The notes under the pieces were generated by a model, which saw only the letters and a list, made by a program, of their open reading frames with translations, did no database searches and was not told the origin of the DNA. A DNA stretch of 64,000 bases from Euborellia annulipes (taxonomy: Eukaryota; Arthropoda; Insecta; Dermaptera; Anisolabididae). The translations under genes and the position numbers were made by a program. Numbering within the stretch: the first letter of the stretch is position 1; the number at the start of each line of letters is the position of its first letter. The stretch lies in contig JAKCPI010031625.1 in NCBI GenBank assembly GCA_023213315.1, positions 1-64,000 of the forward strand, in the 5' to 3' direction. Below, piece after piece: positions 11,679 to 24,329 of the stretch.

Positions 11679-14600
11679 TTAATCGCTCATTTCTTCGTCC
11701 TCCTCTTCGTCACTTGTTTTATCCTCATCATCTGCTTGTCTCTCACACTTGGGGCATTTGCATATAAAAATATAATTCTCCCTAGAAAAAAAAAAAAGAA
11801 AAACAAATAAAAATGGTGATTAAAATTATAAATGTACGTATATCTTGGAATTTATTTTTTGCAAAAAAAGCCGAAATTCAAGCTCAAGTTGGAAATCACC
11901 AGGTACATAATTTTTTACTTTCTCTAACCTCTATATTCTGGCCAAATGGAATTGTTTTGCGAGGCCAATTTTAAATGATAAAAAAAAAAACCTCTCTATG
12001 TAATATATAAACAGGAAGTAGTGCAATCATGTCAAAAATTCGAAGTCAAGATGGATTGAGGTCCCGAGTCCAAAAAAATCTCGCAAATTGGTCTATGTGT
12101 AACGATTTTAAGCATAAAAGAAATGAAATTTTATATTTAAGTTAGGTACCCTCCCGGACACTCGAAATAAGCTTTTGAACCAAATTGGCCAAAAAGTACT
12201 AGTACTTTACTGAAGTACTTTTTCAGTTTTTTTTTAATTTCTCAAAATCGGCTTTAACGATTTTATTAAAATTTATAACCAACTATTTAGATGCTCTTTA
12301 AAAGGTATATTAGTAAAATTTTTCGTAAAAATTGTTTGAAGTACACTTTACTGAAGTAGTATTTCAGATTTTTCGAATTCATTTTTCGGCTCTTCCTTCC
12401 ATAGAGCCAATGTTAAATCCCTATGGGGATTTGTATGTTAATTTCGATTCAAAAGAGGGATATTTCAAGTTAGACATCCCCCTGAAGCATGAAAATAGGC
12501 TTTTGATCAAAATCGGCCAAAAAGTACTAGTACTTTATTAATGTACTTTTTCAGTTTTTTTTCTATTTTCTCAAAATTGGCTCTAATGATTTTGATTAAA
12601 ATTCATAAATCATCTATTTTTTAGATGCTTTTTAAAAAGTTTATCAGTAAAATTTTTCAAGAAAATTGTTTGAATATTTCAGATTTTTCAAATTCATTTT
12701 CTGGCTCTTCCTTCCATAGAGCCAATGTTAAATCCCTATGGGGATTTGTATGTTAATTTCGATTCAAAAGGGGGTCCCCTTTGGTACTTTTTACACATTT
12801 AAAAAAAAATTTTCTAACTCTTATGAAATTTTGTATTTATTTAGGATTCTCTATTGTATTTAAAGATATCCAAATATGAGATTAAAATTTTGAAAAATAA
12901 CCATAGTTTATTTCAAACAGTAAAATGCAAGTTTGAAACTAAGGTGCTATGGAAAACTAAATATTTCTCGTCACAAAAAAATCTGCTGCGACCAGTCACA
13001 CCAGATTGTTTCTATAATTTAAGATTACTAATGGTATCTTTTTATTTAAAATATTTGTTAGAAAATTTACTTGAGATGTTTTTGTCTTGAATGCCTGCTC
13101 CTCTCAATTTGACATTCATCCAAATAAGAGAAACAAATCTCCTCGCCAGGTTGAATATCTTCTTTCGCCTTCATCGCCAATTTAAAATTGTCATAGGGGA
13201 ATGTAACTTCCGCATTCGGCTCGCAGCTATGATTACATTTGCTTTGTAAAAGGTACAAACCAGATCCTTCGTTATCTAGGAACTCTCCAACCACTAAAAC
13301 AAAAAAAAAAAAAATATATATTTTAGTTAATTAACGTTTCACTTCAATTCAACTATTTTTTGGATATCAAATCCAAATGATATAAAACAAAACTAATTCA
13401 TATTCAAATAATTTTAAAGCTACTATACATTTTGAGATAATTTGATGAAAAAACAATTTCTTAATCGTTTACTTATAATCATATTTGTTATTTATGGTAT
13501 GTTGATATAATTTTTTTAAGCGAATCACTAAAAAGTGAAGCAAGTCCTCCACTTCAGTTCAAAAGTATAGAAAATTTTCGATTAAACAAAATTAAATAAT
13601 TCTCGAGATGCGCACCTTAATATATCTCATTATAAAAATATTCTTATTGGCAATGTAACTTGATTGGTTTGTATTCGTTTTTGTTATATTAGAGGCTATA
13701 TATATACGGTATATATATAATGTACAGTAAAGGTCAATATCAAGTCCCACCCATGCATTTTCTACTTGTGATTATTTCATTGTTTTTTTTAAAGAAAATG
13801 AAAATCTTTATTGGAAATTTTCTAGGTTTGATCCATGAAAGTTTCCATTAAAAAATATATAATATTTTTTTAAAAACAATGAAATAATCACAAGTAGAAA
13901 ACGCATGGGTGATTGCTCAGGGGCCCATCTCTTGTGGGTACGTGGATGGCGACCACGAGCTGCCCTAGCTGGGACTGGCAGTACTTCTGTTCTTTGTATG
14001 TCAGTCTCTTTCCTTCTATATTTTCAACAGGCGTCAGACCGTGCGACGGGCCGGCCTGTTCTATTCCTTCCCGGTCGCAAAAACCCCCACCTCCGCCGAC
14101 CCCGCACCTCGGGATTAAGGCGAAGAAAGAAGAAGAAAACGCATGGGTGGGACTTAACTATTGTCCCTCACTGTACAAATCACAAAATATCAACTTCATT
14201 GATGTTTTTTGAGTTCCGTTTCAGACCTGATGATGTTATTGTATAACTGAAAGTGTGATTTATGTGCACACACAGTGGTCAGTAATAAAATACTTCGAAC
14301 TTATTCGAAAAAAACTTATCTAATCTAAGTTTTTAGCTGAAGATAATATGTCATCTCTGCAATCTAACAGAAGAAACGGCGGAATGTATTGCACTAATCC
14401 GTCAAAGACAAATTTTCGAAAGCCTCTCCAAAGAATATACTGGTCCTAGTAAAATGGACGGGGCTATTCTAAGGACAGAAAAAAATATCAGTTAATGGTC
14501 GCAGTTCGGGTACAAATATACCAAATATAAGTTTTTGCGAAGACAAACTTGCATTTATGAAAATTTCTCCAGTTTTATCAAAAGAAATCAAGAAATATTT

Positions 14601-17600
14601 CGGATATCTTTTGTGCCAATCGTGTGAAATTTTCTGAAAAATTACCCTATTTTTAAGAAAAAATGTGCATCATAGTTATTATGAAAAGTGATAGCTGCCT
14701 ACATAAACAATTTGGTGAAGGGGGATTGTTCATTCAACTAAAATCATCTGGAGCAGAGTGGGTAAGTACTTAATTTTATTTTATTTGAATAGAAATCACA
14801 GTCTAATTACCTTGATCCGTTTCACCATACAATTGATCGATTAATTCATTTAAGTGTTCCTTTTCTTCGTTTGGAATTTCTAATTCCTCTATTTTCTTGA
14901 CCCATTGACTGAAAGGACTCGTGGCGATGCCCTGTCCATTCAAAGTCACCAGTGCTAATAATGTAATGAAACCGGAGGGTGTTAACCACTGAAACAGAAA
15001 ATTTCAGAGTATAGATCTTCCGAAAAATTTACTAATGGAAAGAAACACCAAAATAAATTACCTGCGAAATTTCCTTAGAATTTATACATTTGATAGTTAA
15101 ATTTCTTAATAATTCAATTCTATCTGAAAATTTTTCTTTAACTATTTTACAAATTAATTCATCGTATTCGTTTTCTGTTTTATGGGTAAACTGGAAAAAT
15201 AAAAATTCACAATTAATTAGAAAATTTATTAAGATTAATTTATAAAAAAAAATCGTACTTGTAGAAAAAGAGAAATAATCTCTTCAGGGTTGCTACTCTG
15301 CGTAATCGTGGCCAGTATCCTCAGGATCAGATCGATAGAACAGGACTCTGGAGGGTAGTGCGTTTTCTTCCAGGTTTCTCTTAGAATTTCAATCGGGTGA
15401 TCAGCCTCTTTCGGGTGGCAAAGGATCTGATGGAATCGAACCCATGCCTCTTGTTTGCATGACAAACTGCAGAAAAGAACTCCACATGCCTCACAGGCGA
15501 ATTTGTCAGATGGAGTTTGAACAGTGTTGTTGTAGGGCAAAGAGATGTTTGGATTGCTCGTTAGTCGTCTAACATTCTCTTCAGGCGTTTCAAGCGATCT
15601 GTAATATATATAAGAATTTTTAAATTCAAGCGAGATTAACACTTTCTGAAGTGCAATATTTTTATTGTGATTAATAATTAGAAAAATGACGCTTCTTTAG
15701 TGGTGTAGTTTCTTTCTAAGACTAGATTCTAAGAATAGATGAGCGGTTAAATTATATAAATAAATAACAACTAGGTAGAACTTTGTTTGAAAAAAGATGG
15801 ATTTTTCCCAGTCAAAACAATCACCCAGCAATCAACTTAAAATATATATATACACTCACGAGCAAAGAAATGGAATCACTCTCTTTTCATTAAAATATTG
15901 ATAATTTTTATGTTTCATTATAATTTATTTGGAATTTAGATATATTTTCCAAAAAGTTTCATGTTTGAGTATTTAAAATAAATCAAAAATAATAAACTTA
16001 TTGAAATATTTAATACTTTTATTTTGTCTCAAAAATAAATATGACATTTTCGCTCGTTATAAGAGATATTAATTTTTAGCATTTATTCATTTTAAATCGC
16101 TTCTAGTGCCAAATTATCCATCAGTGACTTTCAGGCGCCTAGTAATAAGATCATATTATCTTATTAATTCGAAAAAAATGGATATCAGTCCCATTAATGA
16201 TGTAAAAATTGTTACGTTAGTGAAACAAGGTGTTAGTCAAAGATAAATCGCCCAACAATTAAAAGTAAGCCACTCAGCCGTTTCAAAAGTTTACAAGAGA
16301 TATATAGAGACTGGGGGCTATGAAAGAAGACAAGGAACTGGACGTCAACGGTCCACATCTGAGAGGTTTGATCGATTTATTATTACCACGACACTTCGAA
16401 ATCGACACCTAACAGGCGTTGTTGTCCAGGAGGAATTGAGGCGAGTTCGAGGGGTTGCTGTTAGTGAATGGACAGTCAGAAGAAGACTCAAGGAAGCACA
16501 CCTCAACCAGTGGCGTATTTAACTTTTCTTGGGGGGGGCAAATTTTTTTGGGGGGGCAAACATTTTTTTCTTAAAATTTACTTACAAATGGGTACTCAAA
16601 TTTAGCCAAAACATATTTAATTTAATTAATTGTTTAATTTTGTACAGTTTGTATACTCGTAGATGTATTTTGGAGCATTTTATTTAGAATAATATAAAAT
16701 TTTATAAAAATCAGAGCCCTTGGGGGGGCAAATGCCCCCCCCCCCCCAAATGACACGACCTCAACCCAAGAACACCTGCCTCAGGACCTAAACTCTTTGC
16801 AAATCATCGAGCAGCTCGACTGTATTTGAACATACAAAAGCCACCCCCATATTTCAATAAGTTTATTATTTTTGATTTATTTTAAATACTCAAACATGAA
16901 ACTTTTTGGAAAATATATCTAAATTCCAAATAAATTATAATGAAACATAAAAATTATCATTATTTTAATGAAAAGAGAGTGATTCCATTTCTTTGCTCGT
17001 GAGTGTATATATATATATATATATATATGTGGTATATATATGCAAAGATAAGTTTTCTCGGGTTAAGTCGCGTGGGGTGCTGAGATTTACTCGACGTTTC
17101 TGTTCTCCTTTTGGAGCCATTTTCAAGAGAAGGAGGTTAGGAGGTAATGGTGGAGGGGGTTGTTTACGGGGTCGCAGTCTTCCTGGTCCCCAGGTCAATT
17201 TGGTGGATGACTCAGAGGCGTGGATTGGTCTCTGAGAGCTGGAGGAAGGTTTGTTGTGTGTAATTGTGTTCGGTTTAGGTTGACTACGGGGCCTCAATCT
17301 GCCTACTCCCCAAGTCGGTGTATTGGTGGATGTCTCAGAGATTTGGGTTTGTCTCTGAGAAATGGGCAGTGGTTGGTTGTGTGTAATCGGGTTTGTGTTT
17401 GGTTTGAGTTGACTTTGGGGCCTCAATCTGCCTACTCCCCAAGTCGGGGTGTTAGCTCTTGGTTTGCCTCGGGGTCTCAACCTGTCTACTCCCCAGGCCC
17501 GAGAAAACTTGACTTTGCATACATCCGGTCGCAGAAACCTTCCAGAACAAAAAAGATATATATATTGTCATTCAGTCTTGTTTTGAAAATCACCACCTTT

Positions 17601-17980
17601 TTCAAAACAAATACATCTTAATATTAAGTATTTAATAATTACTTCATGCAATAGTGGCATGTTAAATATCCATAATCACAATTCCAACAGAATTGTGAGC
17701 TGCATACTGGAGTTTCTTCAAAAATTATCTCTCCCTTATTAATAGTCTTTAAAGCGACTAAACCTTTACCCTAAAAAAAAAAGAACGATTACTAACAGGT
17801 TCGAATTGACCAAGAATTATTAGATTATTTAAAAATACAAAAAATAAAGACCTTTTGAAGGTGTGAATGAATTTTTATCAGTTCATCATTCTTTACAAAT
17901 GGTTAATTCTTAAATGAAAGTTTTTTATTAAATAAAAAACTTACCTTTATTTGATTGATATCCCTTATTTCGACAGACAT
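11679..17980 (-). CDS. SMYD5: SET and MYND domain protein 5 (lysine methyltransferase)
   Basis: Seven exons in transcript order: 17980-17945, 17770-17643, 15598-15259, 15190-15062, 14988-14811, 13293-13071, 11781-11679. They join in frame to 378 aa (human about 418). The split SET domain starts with a GKGL motif at residues 13-16. The MYND zinc ligands are Cys50, 53, 90, 93, 98, 102, His111 and Cys115. The SET core has NHSC at 291-294 and SYLD at 326-329 (Tyr327 the likely catalytic tyrosine). A post-SET C-x-C-x2-C follows at 352-357, then an acidic Asp/Glu tail typical of SMYD5. SMYD5 family members methylate histone or ribosomal-protein lysines. The intron of about 2 kb between exons 2 and 3 holds a dead Tc1 transposon and a GC-rich repeat. 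The polyadenylation signal AATAAA lies directly after the stop codon. Confidence 0.96.
11925..12780. repeat. Foldback repeat, internally duplicated
   Basis: Two successive copies of the segment with CCAAAAAGTACTAGTACTTT, CTCTTCCTTCCATAGAGCCA and ATCCCTATGGGGATTTGTAT. It lies in the 3' flank of DDRGK1 and in the last SMYD5 intron. Confidence 0.55.
13725..14173. mobile_element. Mariner-type MITE with CAGT...ACTG ends, interrupted
   Basis: Ends CAGTAAAGGTCAATATCAAG and its near mirror, with TA on each side (TA target duplication). Arms include TTCTACTTGTGATTATTTCA. It is interrupted at 13912-14133 by a retroposon. Relatives: 27077-27286 and 52485-52625. Confidence 0.75.
13912..14133 (+). mobile_element. 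Retroposed fragment with 16-bp target duplication
   Basis: A 222-bp GC-rich insert with a GAAGAAAG-like A-rich end, flanked by AGAAAACGCATGGGTG on both sides (13896-13911, 14134-14149). The two overlapping ORFs across it are not gene-like. Probably the 3' part of a LINE or a SINE. Confidence 0.65.
15853..17005 (+). mobile_element. Tc1-like transposon, inactive
   Basis: Long inverted arms (about 160 bp) begin CACTCACGAGCAAAGAAATG and are flanked by TA. Inside, 16178-16507 translates to the N-terminal half of a Tc1 transposase (helix-turn-helix region, ending KEAHLN), with an in-frame stop at codon 23. A MITE at 16509-16758 splits it. The remaining codons ([11 protein letters not shown]...) resume for about 25 residues, and the catalytic DDE part is deleted. 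Confidence 0.85.
16509..16758. mobile_element. hAT-like MITE inside the Tc1 element
   Basis: Flanked by an 8-bp duplication CCTCAACC (16501-16508, 16759-16766). The left end AGTGGCGTATTTAA resembles hAT ends, but the right end (TGACACGA) is a poor mirror. G-runs and C-runs lie near each end. Confidence 0.6.
16965..17580 (-). mobile_element. GC-rich repeat with a 171-aa frame of TWGxGRLRP repeats
   Basis: From 17480 down to about 16965 the minus strand is open for 171 codons. TWG(V/P)GRLRP(R/Q) recurs three times, separated by basic Pro/Ser/Thr spacers. The frame runs through a hammerhead-like motif near 17093-17127. A palindromic double copy lies at 55015-55880 and a decayed piece at 35700-35860. 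Probably a retroelement segment; function unknown. Confidence 0.5.
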
Positions 17981-18376
17981 TTGTGTAAATTATAAAATAA
18001 AACTTTATAAAATAAATAAAATCAACTTTACACGTTTTTAAAAAGAAACGTGAATTCTGATTCGGATAAATGTCAGTGTCAGAGTGCGGCGCTGCAATCG
18101 CTTTTTAATTTTTTATTTTAATAAAATATTTAACTAAAACTTAATTCAATATTAATTTAATAAAAAAGAAAAAAAAAGAATTATATCAATATTAAATATA
18201 TATATAAAGTTTTTTTTTTATATAAAAATTAAATTTTAATGTTCACTTCTCTGGAGGGAAAATGAGATTTCGGATTTTTAAAAAATTTTCTTATCTAAAA
18301 TAATACTTGGTAATACTTATATAATTTAATATTTAAATTAATTTTGTTTGTTTTTATCAATTTTTTTTTTTACTAG
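17981..18376. promoter_or_regulatory. Presumed SMYD5 5' region, between SMYD5 and the + strand exon array
   Basis: About 400 bp separates the SMYD5 start codon from the first exon-like block of the + strand array. A short GC-richer patch near 18060-18105 stands out from the AT-rich surroundings and is a plausible SMYD5 core promoter. No TATA box is evident. The array block at 18377 begins after a splice-acceptor-like polypyrimidine-AG, so its own transcription start, if any, lies further upstream or in this gap. Assignment is by position only. Confidence 0.35.
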
Positions 18377-21300
18377 GAGAAATATAAACTTGAATCTCTG
18401 TTGCTATATCTCTGACTTCATTGAAAACGAAAGCGAATGCCTCGTCTCTTTATCTCCTCCATGACTTTACCAAATCAACCGCCCTGGACTTGTCTACTTG
18501 ATATCTCATCAAATTGATTTTTTAACAATTTATCACATTTTTAAGGTCAGTAATGCATTCAAATATTTATTTATTTGCCTCAGGACTATTATTTTCAATA
18601 AATAAAACCATAAAAATCTTCTAAACCGGTGATTCAACAGGATAACCTTTCTCTGACAGTTTGACAACTTTTATTTTCATTTTAATTATTTAATTTCATC
18701 TCTTTAAATTATTTCATATTCATTTTCAATTTAATTTAGATATACAAATGATATAAATTAAATAGATTATTCGTTTTATTAATTCATTCACTCACTGTCA
18801 TGCTCACTTTAGTTATGCAAATTTTTTTTTTTTATTTTTAGTTTATTTCAAATTAGTTTATATAATTGCATTTTGTTTTAAATATTTTGCTTGTTTCTAT
18901 TATTTGGAGTTTGTGAAATTATTATTTAGTGAATTTTTTAGAATCTTAATTCCTACTAAGGTTAATCTTTTGAGTAGTCAGATAATAGAAAGTGAATAGG
19001 GAATAAAATTGAGGTAACACTTTCTCTAAAGATCAACTTTTATAGAAAATTTAATCTTATTTTATTATAATTTCATGCTTTATTTTAGCTTAGAATTAAT
19101 TTTACAAACCATTTTTGAAAATTTTCAATTGTCATTCAAGGAGATTATGTCAAAGTCATTATTTCTTTCTTTACCTACCTTCTCCATTATAAAATTTATA
19201 TTAATCACTCATAATTTTAATGTTAATTTGCTTTTTTTTTAATTTTAGATGAGATTTCGACCAAAAACCTTGTCAACTGATTTGCTTGAAGCTCTGAGAA
19301 AACACATAATAAACCGATCATATATATATATACATCATATAATTTCAATCTAATTATATTCTTTATGGAGTATCTGGTAAATGAAATAAAATGTATACTG
19401 AATTTAAAAAGAAGAGAAAAGACTCAAGCTGTTTTCAAACTGTTAAAAAATACCGAATGATTAAATATCATTAAATAAGGTAATCATTAAAGAGTTACTG
19501 TCATATAATATTTAAAAAAAAAGAAAAAATTTATTTTTAAACCATCTTAAATTTATTAAAGTCTAAAATCTTTATTAAATGCTCTATTCATTTTTAATTT
19601 TAGATGTGATTTCGACCAAATTACTTGACTGCTGCTTTACTTGGATCACTGAAAGAAATATCACCTTCAATCAGATATCTCTTCCATATATACATCCTAG
19701 GATTGCATTTATTTACATTCCTTTTGTTAATGATTTATGAGATTTTAAAGAAGTTTACTGAAGAGAAATGGAATTAATTTTCTTAAAAAAGAATTGAAGA
19801 GACTGTTTACGCCTGATTTGAAATTTTATTTTCAAAGAAATATTAAATATCATCAAAGGTAAGCTTTAATAAATTGAAGTTTATTTTTTACTGTTTTATA
19901 TATATATATATATATATTTTTTATTTCATTTTCAGAATTCTTTCCAAGATCCAGACAGCTTCTCCTAATTCAGCTCGCATTGACATTTGGTGAGTTTATT
20001 GTTTTGGGTACTGAATAATTTTTGGAAAGCTAAAGAACTATAGAATATCCTAAAAATATAGTTTTTTCAGGGATCAGAAAAATTGTATTAGAGGTGTCCA
20101 AAGTAAAAAAAACTTGAAAAATTCGATTTTTTACACTATTAGCCGTTTGCGGCAAGTATAAATGACCTCCGATTGAATTTATATGTCTATCTGCAAATTT
20201 TTAAGGGGTGGGTCCTTACAAAAATTGAGTCAATTCAAAATAAGAGCCGCTTTAGAGCACATTTTATATTAAAATTTCATTTTCTCTATAGCTCTAAAAT
20301 TAGACTTGATGGGGGGGGGAAACTGATGGCATTTTTGGAATCAACGCTATCCAATTACCCAGGGATAGCTTCAAATACTCGGGCAACAAAATCACTGTTC
20401 TCCTGTGTTATTTTCTCTTTTACAAATCGTTTTTGAAAATTTTCAAGTGTTTCAAAGAGAATATGTCAAAGTCAACAATTCTTTCTTTACCTATCTTCTC
20501 CATTTTAAAATATATTTTAATCACTCATAATTTCATATTTTTTAATCTTAATTTGCATTTTTTTTTTTTTATTTTAGATGAGATTTCGACCAAAAATCTT
20601 GTCAACTCAACTGATTTGCTTGAAGCTCTGAGAAAACACATCATCCATCGATCATATATATATACATCATTTAATTTCATTCTAATTATATTCTTTTTAT
20701 TCTTTATGAATATTTGGTAAATGAAATGAAATGTATACTGGATTTAAAAAGAAGAGAAAAGATTCCAGATGTTTTCAACCAGTCTTTAAAAAATACCGAA
20801 TGATTAAATATCATTAAATAAGGTAATTATTAAAGAGTTATATTATATTTAAAAAAAAGAAAAAGAAAAGATAAAATTTATTTTTAAACCATTCTTAAAT
20901 TCATTTAACTCTAAAAACTTTATTAAATGCTCTATATATTTTGAATTTTAGCTGAAATTTCGACCAAAAAACTCGTCAACTTATTTGCTTGAAACTCCAA
21001 GCAAACACATCGATCATCGTTCATGTATATACACATTAATCATATCTGGCAATTGAAATGAAATGATATAAATAGAAATGGATTTATATACTCTATATAC
21101 TTTCAACATGTGTTTAAAAAAGAAAGATTATATTTTGAATACCATGAAATTCCTTGTCTGCTGCTTTGCTTGGAGCACTGAAAGAAAATCAACATCAGAT
21201 ATCTATACTATATATACATCCTATAATTTCTATTTATTTACATTCCTTCTGAGAAATGGAATTAGAGTCTTTAAAAAAAAAGGCATAGAAGAGACTGTTT

Positions 21301-22588
21301 TAAGCCTGAGTTTTTCAAAAATAATGCAGAATGATTAAATATCATTAAACTAGGTAAGTTTTAATAAATTTTAGTTTATTTTTTTACTTATTCAAAAATA
21401 TTTCCTCAATGATAATTATATTTTTGACATTTTATTTTCAGAATTCCTTCCAGGATGCTTCCAAGTTTCTCCTAATCTTGATACGTAAACTCATCACTTC
21501 GCATTGACATTTGGTGAGTCTATTGTTTTGATCACTTTTTTCCATTACTATTAATAACACTAGTCGACAAGGTTTCGTTCACAAGAAATCTGATTAGTGA
21601 ATCTAAAGCTTTTTTCATTCTGAATTCAGATATGTAGTTAGAATTTTTCCATCAGGCACATTTTTAGAGACATAGAGAAAAATAGATTTTCTATTATAAT
21701 ATCATAACAAAAAAATGAAATGAAATTTTCAATAATACTACTAGAAAGGAAATTTAATGCTCTTTAATTTTGATTATTATCTTATTTAAGCTAAATGCGA
21801 CGGAAATTTCGGGATTCGAAACGATATTCCTACAAGGTTCAAGTGGACACAATGCATTTGCATTTATCACAAAAGATGTGTGCCAAAAGCATTTTAAGAT
21901 CATCTCGCAGATGGCGAAGATAAGGATAATGCGTTTGTCCGTCTTGTTGATTTGAAAAGGATAAAGAATCCGAGTGCTCGGAGCAATCAGTTTAAATAAA
22001 ACACTCGAGTTTATAACCTCCTTGCAACAATCCAAGTATGGACTAATTACTTGCTTTTTTTTTTAACACTTTTTTCTCATTCGCACTCAGATTCACACAT
22101 CCATACACACAGTCTTTTCGGCAAATTAGGCCATATAAGACTTTACGCTCCCGGGCCTGGTGTAGTTGGAATATATATATATTTACAATACAATATATAT
22201 TGTTGCACAGTATTTATTTATTTATAAGGATTTAATTGATTACTTAAATGCTTTAAGAATGAAAAAAAGACAAAAACTTAATTTTAAACTATTATATATA
22301 TTTAAAAAGATAATTTTTTAAAAGTATTTTTATTAAATTTCAGATGTGATTGGGGCCAAACAACTGATCTACTTGGAGCTGTACCCGAGTACAAAACGTT
22401 CATCCATCGTGGAATTTGTTTTGTTTCTGCAAAGGGAAATCCGTCGACATCGACAGCATCACAGGAATTCTCATCAGGGTAAGATCCTACAAAATTCTCT
22501 TTTCATTTCATGCTTTCTTTTATAAATCTTAATCAAAAAGAATCTCAAGATTCTTTTTCAAAATCGGTTTTAATATAATTAAATAATT

Positions 22589-22741
22589 TATCAAGAAAGG
22601 GTTGCAAAAGCAGAGACTGGCAGGCAAATTTGTTTTTAAAATACCTTGCCTCAAACGAGACCGAAACGTCGGTCCAATAAAATATTTAAAGAACAAATTT
22701 GACTGCCAGTCTGCTTTTGCAACCCTTTCTTGATACAACTC
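22589..22741. repeat. Palindrome with degenerate hammerhead-like motif
   Basis: Arms TATCAAGAAAGGGTTGCAAA and mirror, about 55 bp each. The centre carries GAGACCGAAACGTCGG, but the CTGA half of the motif is mutated. Confidence 0.65.
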
Positions 22742-22749
22742 GGCCACAT

Positions 22750-23890
22750 TTACAATAATAAATAATTTATCTCATATTTAAAGATAAATTGATTGGGATT
22801 TATTAAAAGAAAACAGAAATACTCTCTACTGTATATAAATTAATATTATATTTTGCAGAGTATTTATTTATAAGGATGATTAAAGTCTAAAAATCATGTT
22901 TATCAACAAAATCCTTAACTAAATATTTATTCCCCTTCCATTTATTAAAATTTATCTAGATCTGTATGTTAATTAATTTTTTTTTTAAGATTTTAAGAAA
23001 TAAAAATTTTATTAAATTTGAAACTGCAGTAAGATAAACATGATTTCAAAAACTATCAGATATCCTTGTTTATAAACACTTTGCAAAATACTAACTTTTA
23101 ATAGACTTTTTTTAATGAAAAATAGAATCCAAAAAACTGCTTTGCTTTATTTCGCTAAATAATATAAAAATTGTTTATTAATTGGATATATTATCAAGTA
23201 TTTTTTTTAAGACTTTGTTTTTTCTAATTATTAACTTAAAATTAGGAAAATTCACATTTAAAGCAGTTGATATGGGAGTTTGGCGATATAATAAAATAAT
23301 CTTTTTTTTAATTGTTGGATATTCTATCATTTAATTTTATTTTGCTTTAGGGCAGTGTTTTCCAAACTGGGAGATGCGAATATTAGCCACAGCGAGCAAT
23401 TTTCAATGTTGCTTAAGTTTTATAAATAAAATAATAAATAATAGTTTGAATTAATAAATTTTTTTGCAATAAAAATTTTTGCGTTTGAATTATTTTATAT
23501 AATGAAGGGGGGGGGGGGGAGGTATTCTATATATATGCTTTTGGGAAGGGTCAAAGGAAAAATAAAAATCAGTTTAATTTTTAATAAATATCTATTCAAT
23601 TAAAATTAAATATTAATTTTCATGTCTTTTACATTATTACAATTTACTTTTAAATTATATTAATTAGAAATTTTTTTTATAGGCCTAATATGAAAATAAA
23701 TAAATCTTTTTTAGCACAGATTTTATATGTAATAAATAATAAAATATATGATTTTTATAATTATTGAATATAAACTTTAGAATAATTTTTTATCATTACC
23801 CTAAAATTAAATATTTATTTATATTTTTATTAAAATACATTGATTAAGAATTATTTATTAGTTTGTATTATGTATTTGATTTGTTTGTTT
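22750..23890. other. Long intron of the + strand exon unit
   Basis: AT-rich sequence. It includes a truncated hAT-like end (CAGTGTTTTCCAAACTGGG, 23354) whose neighbour GCGAATATTAGCCA also occurs at 9978, and a short poly-G run at 23505-23520. No exon recognised. Confidence 0.4.
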
Positions 23891-24179
23891 CAGGGCAAGC
23901 AAGATTGATGAGATGACACAGACAGCATTCATTTTCAAGTATATAACATCTGAGAGAATTCATTTGAAGGAGTTTACTTTGAAGAGATGGCTGTGAATCA
24001 GAAGATTGATCCTTCTCATCAACATCATCTGTGGGAAAAAATAAAAAAAAATAAATGTCAAATAAGTAAGGTATTTATTTAATTAATATTTAAACAAATT
24101 CGAATGAAATAAAAAATGATGATTTATAAAACGAATTGTCATTTATTTATTTCATTTTTATTATTAATTCCCCTCCGAG

Positions 24180-24260
24180 GATGTCACCTTGTCGTGGTGG
24201 GGGGGCTTAAGGCTTTAAGCTCGACCAAGAACATCCAAGTCTCATTGCCTTGGTTCATCC
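24180..24260 (+). mobile_element. LINE-derived fragment
   Basis: GTCACCTTGTCGTGGTGGGG is a segment I associate with arthropod non-LTR retrotransposons. It is short, with no frame. Confidence 0.35.
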
Positions 24261-24329
24261 AAGGGAATTTAAACCAGAATAAGTGCTAAAGACTTTATAT
24301 ATTTATTAAATATGGAAATATATTTAATA

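Larger units (their letters stand above)
18377..24110 (+). ncRNA. Spliced, probably non-coding transcription unit built from repeated exons (+ copy)
   Basis: I see nine exon-like blocks with acceptor and donor sites: 18377-18545, 19249-19479, 19604-19858, 19936-19989, 20578-20822, 20952-21353, 21442-21513, 22344-22478, and a last one from 23894 to about 24110 with AATAAA signals. Blocks 2, 3, 5 and 6 are relatives: each opens with ATGWGATTTCGACC or close to it, carries a TATA-type microsatellite, and all but one end with TTAAATATCATTAAA followed by a GTAA donor. Blocks 4 and 7 are relatives that open AATTC(C/T)TTCC and end GACATTTG before GTGAG. Stops fall in different places in each copy, so no long protein results. 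One frame through 22344-22478 is open for 44 codons but has no partner elsewhere. Reverse-strand relatives lie at 37.5-41.8, 45.2 and 53.3-53.9 kb. Function unknown. Confidence 0.5.

Noticed and set aside
19249..21353. C/D box snoRNA cluster (blocks open with ATGWGAT and contain CTGA)
   Set aside because: C and D boxes are imperfect, spacing varies, there is no terminal stem, and each block runs for 170-400 nt to a splice donor.
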